Below are positions 14,311-25,700 of a DNA stretch of 64,000 nucleotides, piece by piece. Made by a program: the position numbers and the translations under genes. The notes beneath the pieces were generated by a model that worked only from the letters and a program-made list of their open reading frames with translations, was not told where the DNA came from and searched no databases. This stretch comes from Climacteris rufus. Its lineage: Eukaryota; Chordata; Aves; Passeriformes; Climacteridae. Each line of letters starts with the position of its first letter. Position 1 is the first letter of the stretch. The DNA lies in assembly GCA_013398175.1 (NCBI GenBank), contig VZRZ01003845.1:149900-213899 (forward strand), read 5' to 3'.

Positions 14311-15135
14311 ATACTACACTGAGAAGGGAAAAATGAGTTGTGAGAAGAGAGGCAGGTGGTGACCTTTGTGCACATTAACAACATGAAGGTTAGGAGGCCC
14401 TGCACCTGTGACCAGAGTGCAGATAGGACTGGGGCCAGTATTTGCAGGGTCAGGTTGTAATACTCAGCACAGTGTCTCTAAGCCCAGCTTTCTCCCTCAG
14501 GGAACTGGATTTATTTGGTGCTTTTGGTGGTTGATTAAAGACACCAATACCTTCCAGTGCCCTCACACTCTTGGTCCGAAGGGAACAGATCACTTGGAAA
14601 AAATCACCAATTTACTTCTTGCAATGTATTGTAAAATTAGTAAAGAGCATGAAAGTTTTATCTCTTCCTTGTGGATTTGTGTGGTTTCATATATAAGATT
14701 TGCTTATAAGTGTTGAACTCACAGAGACAATCAGCAGAGAAAGGCAAAGTTACCATTGTTAATTTAGAAGGGTGAGGATTTCTATGGATTTTTCAAATAT
14801 ATGTCTCATTTTTTTAACTTTTAACTCTTTCAAAAACACATTTACTCTCGGAATTCCTGTGGGGACAATTGAGAGGACTTGACTTATCAGCTAAATCTCA
14901 TGTGTTTCTTTCTAGCAGCCCCTTGCATCACAAAGGGTGGCAGTCTACCACAAAGGAACACCCATGTTTCTCCTTTCTTAAAGGAATGAACCACTCTGAC
15001 CAAGGTGAATGGTACCTGATCCTGTCCCACGCTGCTCAGGCACTGCCTGAGGGCTCTGTCCATACTCCAAGATTTGCGAACAGCCCAGATACTCAGACTC
15101 TGAAGTGCTTCATGCTCATGTCCAAGAGAACTCTT

Positions 15136-15141
15136 TTTATT
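15136..15141 (-). terminator. LRRC75B: Candidate LRRC75B poly(A) signal
   Basis: On the minus strand the hexamer reads AATAAA in the context cacaataaaaagag, about 1.1 kb past the LRRC75B stop. I saw no closer canonical hexamer. Variant signals cannot be excluded. Confidence 0.45.
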
Positions 15142-15478
15142 GTGTTTACATAGAGCATGAGCAATGTGGAAAACACTGGAAATTCTGCATCAGTGGCTTG
15201 GTTTTTGGAGAGCATTGGAAATGGCGATGCAGCTGCTCACGTCATGCCTGGTTTATGAGGTGTGCAATGTGCCACGAGGAGCCAAAGCTTCCCGCCTCCC
15301 ATTGGGAAGTGCTCACCTCTGGCACATTCACTGCTTGCTCCTCTAGTGCCACAGTTAGGTGCTGAGCTCTCAGCTTTTCCTCAATTTCACTTGGAACTTG
15401 CAATTGTAGTGCCTTGGAACTTGTAATTTTAGTACAAAAGCACAGTTTTGAAACCAGTCCTACTAATCCACAAGACCG

Positions 15479-15585
15479 TTCCCCTTCCCTCTCCTCCCTC
15501 CTCCTCCCATCCCATCCCAACTCATCCCATCCCCCATGCTCCCACCAACACATACCTCCTTCCCCTCCCTCTCACCCCGGTCACA
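15479..15585. repeat. Low-complexity pyrimidine/CCCATC tract
   Basis: The plus strand shows repeated CCTCC and CCCATC units (for example cccatcccatccca). Read on the gene strand this is a G-rich, purine-rich segment of the LRRC75B 3' UTR. Confidence 0.7.
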
Positions 15586-16252
15586 CAGCAAATATCCTGA
15601 TGCTGCAGTTCCAAGCCATGTGTCCGCCCCAGCCTATGTGATCCAATGGTCTCTGACCAGGTCCCTTTGTTCAGACGTTCATACAAAACACACAATAGGA
15701 AAAAAACAAAACAAAAGGAGCCAGACACAAGAGGGAGACACACTGCTGGGCTCCAGCTCTGGCTTCTGAGCCCTTCCACTAAGCTCCACAGCACTAGGCT
15801 CTTGGGGTGCCTCCTTTCACACTCAAGGCTGCAGGTCCCAAGGTTTCCAAGGTGCATGGGAAAAGGAAGAAAGGAAGTAAACTGCAAGCCTGTTTCTGTT
15901 TTAGGTTCCCCCCCATCCCTTTCCCTCAACCCAATGGCTGCTGGAGGATATTCTTGACTCCGACAGGTCTTTTCCCGTCTTCCAGTGAGACCCTGCCTGG
16001 GGACCAGGTTCACTGTAAGTCACCGGTTCCTCTCTGGAACGTGGGCGATGGGTTTGGCAGCGAGGGGAGGGAGCGGAGCACGTTTTGGGGGGATGACAGG
16101 CTTTTGTCTCACAGCAGGTGGGGGGGAGATGTCAGGGAAGGCGAGAGGAAAGAGCCAAGGGAAGCCGGTCAAGCTGGCCCTCTGCTTGATGTTTGTACTC
16201 AAAACTCCTCCTTGGGGCGGCTTCAGTGTGCCAGCACCGGCCCGTTGTTCAG

Positions 16253-16775
16253 TCACCTCTCGCAGCCCTGCTGAGAAAGAGCACGTGGCGGGGCGCTTCC
16301 GGCTGCTTCATCCTCTGGCTGGCTGCCCTCGTGCCCGCCGGCGATCTCAGAGTCGCAGTCAAGCGCCTCATAGATGGTCGGCAGCGTGGTCTGCTGGCTG
16401 AGGCGCTTGCGCAGGCCCACGAGCAGCGGCTGCGGCATGGAGGAGACGTCCACGTTGTTGCCGAGGTCGACCCAGGCCAGGCAAGGGAACTTGTTCATGT
16501 CCTTCATGGTGTCGGTCAGCTCCTTCATGGTGGCCCGCGTCAGGCGGTTGCCGTTGAGGGACAGGTGCGTGAGCTTGGGCAGCGCCCACAGGAAGGGCAG
16601 CAGCAGGCGCACCATGTCGTCGTTCAGCTCCGTGAAGCTCAGGTCCACCGAGGTGAGGCGGTCGCCGTGGTTCTGCAGGTAGTAGGCCATGCGGTGGACA
16701 TCCCGCATGCTCAGGGGGATCCCTGACAAATCCATGGAGTCCTGGCTCACCTTCTTCTGCAGGCTGGTCTTCAGG
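16253..16775 (-). CDS. LRRC75B: LRRC75B coding exon 4 (LRRs, C-terminus)
   Basis: On the minus strand the acceptor ctccatcattag ends at 16776 and the exon starts with C at 16775, completing the split Cys167 codon. It runs LKTSLQKKVSQDSMDLSG and on to the stop TGA at 16255-16253. The exon is GC-rich at third positions. A GTG at 16750 begins a long open frame but is internal Val176, not a start. The coding part holds all the LRR motifs, and the exon continues into the 3' UTR. Confidence 0.95.
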
Positions 16776-19700
16776 CTAATGATGGAGGAGGGGAGACAGA
16801 GAGGTCATTAAGGGGAGCGTCCCATCCGTCTCACCCAAGTGAGAGAGGGCACTTGGGACAGGAGAACTCGTTAACAATGTGGGCTAGAACGTTAAGCAAA
16901 GGGTTAATAGAGCTCACTGCGGAAACAAGCATTTGCACCATACCTCAGGGCAGACCGCCCTGGGGCTTTCCCCTGTGTTCTCAGCACTTACACATAAAAT
17001 TTGCCAGAACTGGCTGAACAGGGGATGCTTAAGTGTCTTCCACTAGCAGATTTCAAGGGTTTGATTGTGTGTGCCTGTACAGACACTCATGCATAGAAAG
17101 CAAAAACAACCAAGGCAAGCAAAGTTTCCAAGAGCATTGGTTTGTACTGTGTGGGGGCTGTGTGTGAGCTGCCTCTCCAGGCGAATGCCAAGGTCTGTGC
17201 TGCAGAGGAGAGCAGCGGTAAACGTCTGAGAAATGGCTGTTTTATCAGGGAAACAATAGATAGGCAAACTGCACTCCAGGAATGGATTTACTGCATGTCC
17301 CTTTAAAAGCCTTCACAAGCGGCACTTAGTCAGTAAGCAGCACCAGTGGCTGCCTATTTGGGTCTCTGTGGTCAGCAGATCATCTGGGATCTGCTGCAGC
17401 TTTGAGGAGGCGGGGAGGGCACAAAGGTGCTAAGAGATGGCTTCAGCCATTTCTTTTGCTGTCTGCCTGGCCCGTGGAGTGAGGAGGAGGTAGGCAAGGT
17501 GTCCAGGAGGCAGAGCTGTGTTTTGGGCTGTTCGGCATGCAAAGGGAGTGGGGTGTGGAGCTTTCTGATGGACTGTGGGTTTGTGAGAGTGCTGTGAGAA
17601 GTGGGAGCTGTGGGGCTGTAGGAGCTGCTGGGGAAACGTTGCAAAATTGAGTAGAAATGTCTGTTGGTGTAACATAGGAGAATGTAATCCCTTAGTGTAC
17701 ATAGTGTTAGTCTTGCTGCTCTTTCAGACACATCTTGCCTTAAGGACATAGGAGACCCAGTAGGACTCCAATCATGTGCTCAGGGGTCTGTAAGTGCCTT
17801 GTTGAGTTTGGGAGGATCAGGGCGGGTTAAGCATTAACCACCACTTCGAAGGTCCCCACTCTTCCTGTCTGGCTCTCTGTAGTGTCCTGCACACCTGTGG
17901 CACAGCCAGTCCCTGAAAGCAATGGGTACAGGGGACATGCAATTTCCTCGGAGGAGGCTGCAGCACCGCAGGAGCTCCCGTGGCAGGTGAGAGTGTCCCT
18001 GTGAGCCTCAGTATTGCCAGGCTCTGCTGTAGCTGTGCAGAGGATGTGATGGTGCCTCTGTAGCTTTGCTTTACATATGCAGTTCATGGCATCCTGAAGA
18101 TTTTGGCTCTTCATGATTTCATGTGAGTGTATGTTGACACAAGTGAGTAAATGTGCACCAGTACAGGCAACAGCCCTTTGTGGATATATTCAGCACTGGC
18201 AAACCTGTAGCTGTGCTTCCTTGAGGTGGAAAGACCTCATGGCCTGCCCTGTCAATTCTTAAGCCCACAGATTCCTACTCTGGGTTCAGCAGTACTTTGC
18301 CGAGGCTACTTCTGCGTGTCCTTGTGTTTCCCATGGGAATTCATTGTGCAAGGCTGAGGCTGTATCTGAGGCAAGTGTGCATTGGGACTAATGAGCTCTC
18401 ATGGCAGAGAGGTAGTAACAGCATGGATTAACTGGTATTCAGACCTAAAGTATTGTAATTAAAATGTATTACTTACTACACAGGGAGAAATGAAACAGAG
18501 TGTGAACCTGAGTGCACAGGGCAACAGTCCCCTGTATCCATAATGGGCTGGTACAAGAGATACAGAAGCCTTCTCTGGGTTTAGACTAAGGCTGTCTTGG
18601 GAGTGTGGGGAATGCAGGATAAACAAGCATAGAAGCAAGCCTGTAACTACTTCAGTGCCCTTTTTGTATAAACGCAGCCTGTGGCTCCTGGAAATTCTCC
18701 TCCCCAGTGCTGTCAAGCCATGGCAGATCCCGGGGGGTGGGAGACACGGCAAGAGACATGAGCACAGGGGCACCTTCCCAAGCCCTGAGCCTTGTCTCAG
18801 TCTGTGCAAAGCCTCCTCAGACGTTCCTTTTCCTAAAGCTGCAGGGCACAAGCCCCGTTGGGTGTGGGGATGGGAACCCGGCTGGAGTGGGGACCGCTGG
18901 AGGGCACGGCTGAGCCGCTGCCGGCCCTCGGCATTCAGGTGCCGTCCTCCTGTCGCGACTGCAGCGGCAGCTTCCCTAACAGGGGGCAGGCTTGAAAGGC
19001 TCTTGGGGTCCCCTTTGGAGCGGCTTGGCTCTGAGTGCAGACAGGGATGACTGAGGGGAAATGTCTGAAAGACAAAAGCAATGTGCTCGTCTGTCTCTGC
19101 CCGCTCAGCCTCCCCTCCTGTGACTGCTGTGTGGAGACTGCAGTAATAAGTCACGGATCTCTCACCAGAGCAGGTACCTTCTGCTGCTCTCCCCAGCAAC
19201 CAGCCAATACCCCGAGGAGGCTTTAATCAAGCAGACAAATTATCTTCCCATAATTGATTCTCCAGACTGGACTGCTCCCGGCTGAATGTGCTTAAACCCT
19301 CCTGTCCTGTGCCAGAGCCCGCCCTCCCTTCTTTGCTGGCTTGTTTTTCTTTCCTTTCCTGTGTTTTTGCTGCTTCCTTTTGCCCTCATTGCTGTACCTG
19401 CCAGGGTGACTCTGGGCCTCCTGTCTCAGGACTGTGGGCTCCTCCTGTGTTTAAGTTGTTCTCTTGCCTATAAAAATGCCTCTAGTAGGGATGTGTCTGT
19501 AGGAGCCTTGTGCTGGTGGACACAGCCCTATGCTGCAGCCAGGCCCTCAGCTCTCTGGTAAGTGCTGAAGCATGAGATCCAACACCCCACGCATGCTGTG
19601 AACCCTGGCAGCCTCCTCCTCGCCTCCCTGGTGCTTCTGTGCAGCTCCAAGAGGTGCAGCTAAATCCCAGCTCTAGGGCAGGGCACAGAATAGCTGCCCA

Positions 19701-22700
19701 CTCTGTTGCTTTAGATGTAAATACATCTGCTGTCAGAAAAGGGTCAGGGAGATGTGGGTAGATGCTTTACTCTGAATTATCTGGCACTTGGTATTTTTTT
19801 GGAGCTCTGTTAAGCTCTGTTTCTTGAGGGGGAGAGGAGCATGATACACAGGGCATGAAACTCTCAGTCAGTTGTGCAGCAGCTGAGAAAATACTAGGTT
19901 TATTTCCAGGGAAATGGGTCATCTATTATCCCCTAATTTCTGCAAGTGAAATAGGCTTTAAGATTGCTTCAGCTGCAGAAAGCTTTTTTCCCTTTGTGTA
20001 AGACACAACAGCTACTTAGCAACGTGGCTCTTGATGCCCACGGGACTTGTGGACAGAGGCTGGAAAGCACTGAGGGCTGGATTAACCTAATGCTTCTGCA
20101 ACTGGTGCTCGGGGCACATTTGTAATTGTGGGGATTTGCATCTAACAAGGATCTGGATGCAGGGAAGCAGACTGTGTTTGTATTATCTGCTGCAAGCTTG
20201 GAGAGGAAACAAACCCCCACTCCCCCAGACCCTGGAGAAATGGCTGCAAGTGAGAAATTCTGTGAAACTTTGAGCAAGAAAGAAGGGCAGTCAGCAGCCC
20301 ATCCCCTACTGCCTGCCTGGGGATGCAGCATCCAGTGAGGAATGGTTCAGAGTCCTGTTTATAAGGGATCAGCACCCTGCTTGCAACCCTTGTCCAGCCC
20401 TGCTGAGGGATGGGAGCTCTTTGAGGTTCATCTCCTCGTTTCTCACATGAAAAGTTTTATCTTGCACTGTAGCCAGCTGCCATCTTGGGGTCTGGCCTTT
20501 CTCCCATGGACATGCAGGCAGTCTTCCTTCCACCCCCACTGCCAATTATCCTTATTATCCAATTATTAGGGTGCCAATCTACTCTTCAGCAGGCATTAAC
20601 CAGCAGTCCCTAGGCTGCACCTTGGGGCTGGCCATGGGAGATCCACCCTGGATCAGCCCAGACAGAGCAGGGGCCTGAGGGACCTGTGTGTCTGGAAAAA
20701 AAACCCTCTTCAGTGAGAAATGTGGACTGGGAAAGATATGAAACCATCTTGTGGCTCCCCTGGCTTTATTTTGGGATAAAAATCTTCCTCTCTCCACATA
20801 ACACTCAGTCACTGTTCCTGCCTCCTGGGAACTCAGCTAGCATAAGCAAATTCAGAGCTGTCTTGAGATGGAACAATTAGGAGACCTGAAATTAATTGCT
20901 AGTTGTTTGTGTCCAGGACCTGTCCCAAGGGAACTAACCCTTAGGCCATCTTCCAGGTCCTTCTTTGAGGCCATGAAGCTGCATGCTCAGCACATTGTTT
21001 TTTATTAGCACTGAATCCCTTCAATTTCTTGTTCATCAGCTGAATTCTTCGGTGGCTGCAGGGAAGGGGCGTAATGGCTCCTGAGTGTTGCTCTGTTGGG
21101 GCTTGTAGCAGTCTCGGTGATGTTTGGCCTCTTGTTAGCTTTGTGAGGTTTGGAGGGGCTTGTTCAGCCCAAGAATGTTGAAGTTCCTGGAGTCCCAGCC
21201 TCATTTCTTTGTCTCTGTGCTATCGAGAGAGGCTGTGAGGAGACAGTAAGTCAGATAGGATTTTGGTAATGAGGGATGCCCACTATTCCGTCTGTTTCTC
21301 TGGAGAATTACAAGCTTTCTATCCCTACGCCTTTTATTTTTACATTTAATTTGTCTCCAAATGTGAAACTTTCCTGATGTCAGAGATTCCCATTACTGTG
21401 TGTCCCCTCTGTCATTAGCAGGCACTGCCAGTAGAGGCTAATTAGCCATGAGTCAGGTATCTCTAGGCTGCTCTTCCTTGCAAAGAACCTCAGGCATGTC
21501 TGGATGGGTTCCCCGCTTTGAGCAGTGATTTAGGGGATGGATTCTGAGCTTTTTAATTGCCTACTTAGCATAATCTGCTTGCTTTGCTTCCCGGTGGCAC
21601 AGGGTGCTGCTGTGCAGGGCTGCCTTTAGCTGCCTCTAGTGCATAATGAAAAAGGAAAGAGAAGCCTCAAAAGGACTGACTTGGGCTAGCCCAGCCTGCT
21701 GATCTGAGGCTGGGCCTGGCACCGCTGTGAAGAGGGAGGCAGTGCACAAATCGGTCACTTCCATGAGAAGTCCTTTAGTCACATCTCTGTTCTTGTGCCC
21801 AAGCTCTTTTGAGCAGCTGTGGAGAGAAGGCAGTGCAAAGGTGGCTTTCTCCTGCCCCCTCCCTCTGGAGCTGGGCTGGGACATGGAAATCTGTAGGTGT
21901 TGATGCAGCTGAGTGCCTCTCCTCCTCCTGCCTGGGCTGTCATCTTCACTTTGTCCTTGAAGGTGTGTTCAAGTGAATTGTGAGCCCTTGGCTTGCTCCT
22001 GCTGCCACTTGACCTGTCCAAGACCTCAGGTTCTTTCCCTTCATTATTTAGGCCTGTCCTACCAAAGCAAGGAATAATGCTGCCTCCTCACTGAAAATAC
22101 CAGGTATTGACCTATATCCTCGACAGACCTTCAACTGTGTAAGAGTCATAAAGGCACAAGGTCTCTGCTGATTGCTTTTAATACCATCTGCCTCTCAGCC
22201 TCTGTTATTCACTCACTGTCTCTCTATCAAAGTATCCTGCTTCTCCTGCCTGCCAGTCTTGGCCTTTTTTCTTCTAACAGGGCAGTATCAAGCTGCTGGG
22301 TGACACTTTCTGCCACCTCTGACAGCCTTTCCAAATGTATCTGCCTCTTGATGCTGCTGGGAATCCTCACTGTGGGTAGTGCTTGGGATGCTCTGCACTG
22401 CGAGATGAGGGCACAATTCCTGTCTCCCTCCACAAGTCACCCACCAGCTCATGTCTGTCCAGCTGACATCTCTGTGAGCAGCAGCTTCTTGGAAACATTG
22501 TGTGGGGCAGTCCCTGTACTCCCATATGAACTATGACCATGTGGCTTTAGTTAACTGACTGGTATTCTCTAACTTGGCTTCCTCTCACTAAAGCGGGAAT
22601 GATGGTGCCTATTTGCCCTGTTGCATAAGGGTGACATGAAGCTGTAGTTAATATTCACCTCATGCCATGTGAAGGCTGAGATCTCATCTGCCAGAGCTGT

Positions 22701-25700
22701 CAGCCATAGCCCTGAGTGATGTTTTCAAGGAAAAAAAAAGATCCAAAGCCCTTTAGAGCTGTTTCCTTGAAGTCCTCTAGACACAAGTGCTTTCACTGCA
22801 TTTTAAAAGTGCATCTAATGCCGCAATGTCTGGCCAATGCACATCAATAACAGAAACAGAGCAGTAAGCCCAGAAGGGATACTCTGTTCTCCACCCGTCT
22901 TTGGATTAGCCATGATGAAATTCACTCAGATGAGCAAAGTAAAGCTGTGGTGAGATATGTGAAAAGGAAGGCCCATATGCATGTGGTTTGGGAATTAACT
23001 CTGTATGCACAACTGCCTTTGCTCTTCCAGAACCAGTCACTGTGTGAAAAATTTGGGGTTTTTTTTTTGTCACAATTATAAAGCTTTGTTTACTGCCTGC
23101 CTGTTTTGTGGGTTCAGGTTTGATCCTTTGCACTCAGGAGAGGAAGTGGTTACAGTGAAGCAGCCAGCTCTGGAGATGATGCAAGTGGAAGATACATTAA
23201 GGTTCCCTGACATGGCCTTGCCAAGACAGCTCAGTTGTAATCCACAGCTTCCTGATCGCAGTACCAGGCTGCAGTCCAGCTCTCCAGACAAAGGCTGTCT
23301 TCACCTGATACCCTCCTCCCTCTCTGCTCTGAACTGCAGCCCAGTGAGTCTGGCCCTCAAAAAATAATACACCCTTTGGGTCCTGCCCTGTTCAGTAATT
23401 CAGCACGGCAGGAGGCCCCAAGACTTCTTGAAAACAAGAATTAATAATATCTAAAAGTTCTGCATCTGTCTCAGAAGTGGCACTGATAGCCTGAAAGGTC
23501 TATGTCTGTGTAAAGGAGCGTTTCTTAATCCATTACTCTTTACACACTAAACATCAATTTAACGAGAAAGCAAAGCTGGAGTTATACAACACTCTAGGAT
23601 GTACTCTGCTCGTTAAGTGGGAGTGATCTGTACAACTGTAAAACGGTGCTAAAACTGAATTCCCTCTAGGATATAAAGGACTCAAAACTGTGCAGTAGTT
23701 ATGCTGGTCCCTGCTGCAGAAATCTTATCCTACAGCTTTTGAGCTTTTAATTTTAAAACCCCCACAGTAAATCCCCAAGAGCTCATCTTCCTAGTTTGGT
23801 TAGGCAGCCAGCTCAAGCAGGGCAGGGCCAGTGGGGTGCAGGCTGTTGGCTGCAGAGTCAAGACAGGATTTTGCAGGAGAGGAGAACTGAGCCTCTTCCT
23901 TTTAGTGTGGCAAACTTGTCTGAGTATCACCTGGGCAGCTGAAGCAGTCTCTCTGGGTGACTGCACCACTGGGACACTGCTGACCCTAACAAGGCACAGA
24001 GCCACTCTCAGGAACCCACAGGCACGGATGCAGAGGGCAAAGTGCCTCCCAGCTCCACCTTCAGCCATTCAGTCAAGCACAGAAACCAGCCACAGCCTGG
24101 GCTGGAGCTCTGCTGCTCCCTCCACCTGCTGTTGCACTGAGCCCATGGAGCTGCAATAAGTTTTCTCCTTCCACATTTCTGTGTGGGCTCTGCCTGTGTA
24201 CTGAAACAGCAGTGCTTCCAGAAGCGTATCTTACCCTTTCTGCTTTAGCAGTTCATGGGTGGCTCAGGTTTGTACCTGCTGGATGTGGGTCCCACTGACA
24301 GTAGCTGTTAGTTTGTTTGTGACCCGCTGGTTTGGCCATGGGGAGGAACCCCTGATGTGTGATCCAGCGCCAGCACTGCAGGTCCTTCCCATCTCCCCTA
24401 CCACATCTCCATAACAGCCCAGATGGCAGATGCTCCAAGCTCTCTGTATGATTGGGCTTGTTAATTATCTCCTGAGCCCACCTAACATGCTGCCAGAAAG
24501 TACAAAACACATTTCAGAGAACAACGGAGTCCTGCATCAGCTCTGTAAAAGCCAGATGCCAAAGCTCAGGAGGCTGCAAAAGCAAGAGGAGAATTTGGTT
24601 CCTGAATGTGGCCTCCATGCACAGATTCCTCCCTGTTGTCCCTAACCCCCAGCAGATCTTAGAAATTCCTTCCACGTATTCCTGCTACACTCACGCTCTT
24701 CACAGGGCCTCAATGGCAGGAAGGGTACAAGCCAAGGGCACAGGTTTTGAGACAGACACGACAGTAAAATAGTCCCACTAGCAGACAGAGGGAAGTGGAG
24801 AATTTGGATCGTGTAAAAAGAGCCTGGCTGAGCAAAGCAGGGCCTGGTATCTCCAAATGAAGCAGCTATTTCTTGCCTTCCTGCTACTGACAACACCCAT
24901 TTTCTTGCAGAGGCCTCAGATGCCGACACTGCAGGCGTCTTGTGCTGCAAACTGCAAAGCATTTCTTCTCCACTCTTAAAAGAGGACGCTCTGCTGATAA
25001 ATATTTAATCAAAATTAATTTGTGCCTTATGTAACACCTTATAACTGGGCGTGGTTGGCAGGCAGAGCTGCCCATTTCAGACCTATATTTCCCTCCACTG
25101 CACGTTGCCTTGTTGCCCTCTCCCTGCCTGTGCTCACAGATGCTCTGTACCTGCTCAGTACTTGGAGCCTGACCCTTCTGTGTGGGATTTGGATTCATGG
25201 GGCCCAGAGCTCTTCCTCTGGCCCCAAACCTTCTCCTCTGTTACTAAGTGATGAGTTTACAGCAGTTTTCAGTCCTCTGCTGTCCCCGGGCTGTGCAATC
25301 ACAGGGAACATTTCCAGTTTGACTCTTCATCATGAAGTCCAACTGGAGAAGAGATCTGTTCCTCCTGCAAGCAGGAGTATGGAGTCCTGAACTTCTTGGG
25401 GACTGGGATGAGGTCAGACCTGCCACCTATATCCTGCATCTCCAGTATTCTGCAGGATCATATAGGGAAAATGTCATCTGAGTGTGTCTGGAAAAGGACT
25501 CACCCATCTCTGAAACATCACTCTTGTTCTGTGCTGTGGTTCCCACCTGCAAAGCAGCACCAACAGTCCTGCCCTGTGGGGTGCTGGCAGTGAGAGCATT
25601 TGTAGTGCTCGGATTCAGTGGCAAAGTGGGGCTACAGGTACAAGAAGCAGGGATTCTATTCCTTAAGATGCACTGGGAACCTGTTTCTGAGTCAATATGA

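Larger units (their letters stand above)
2450..15115. other. Intergenic region between the 3' ends of SNRPD3 and LRRC75B
   Basis: About 12.7 kb separate the two convergent genes. I found no coding exon I could support here on either strand; the open frames are short and unlike known proteins. The region holds two CR1 fragments (4140-4296 and 13735-14310), a partial duplication around a single N (5961-6152), a divergent repeat pair (9850-9920 and 11060-11130) and several homopolymer T runs. The rest is unremarkable mixed-composition sequence. Confidence 0.7.
15116..16252 (-). other. LRRC75B: LRRC75B 3' UTR (predicted)
   Basis: The stretch from the stop codon (16253) down to the first good minus-strand AATAAA (15141-15136) is about 1.1 kb and has no conserved coding frame. 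Seen on the minus strand it includes a purine-rich tract around 15480-15580 (repeated GGGAT/GGGAG units). The extent is a prediction from the poly(A) hexamer only. Confidence 0.5.

Noticed and set aside
15522..16013. 163-codon minus-strand frame downstream of the LRRC75B stop
   Set aside because: It lies in the predicted 3' UTR, contains low-complexity translation of the CCCATC tract, and resembles no protein.
16193..16726. 177-codon plus-strand frame opposite LRRC75B exon 4
   Set aside because: It is an antisense shadow of the GC-rich coding exon, with no homology of its own.
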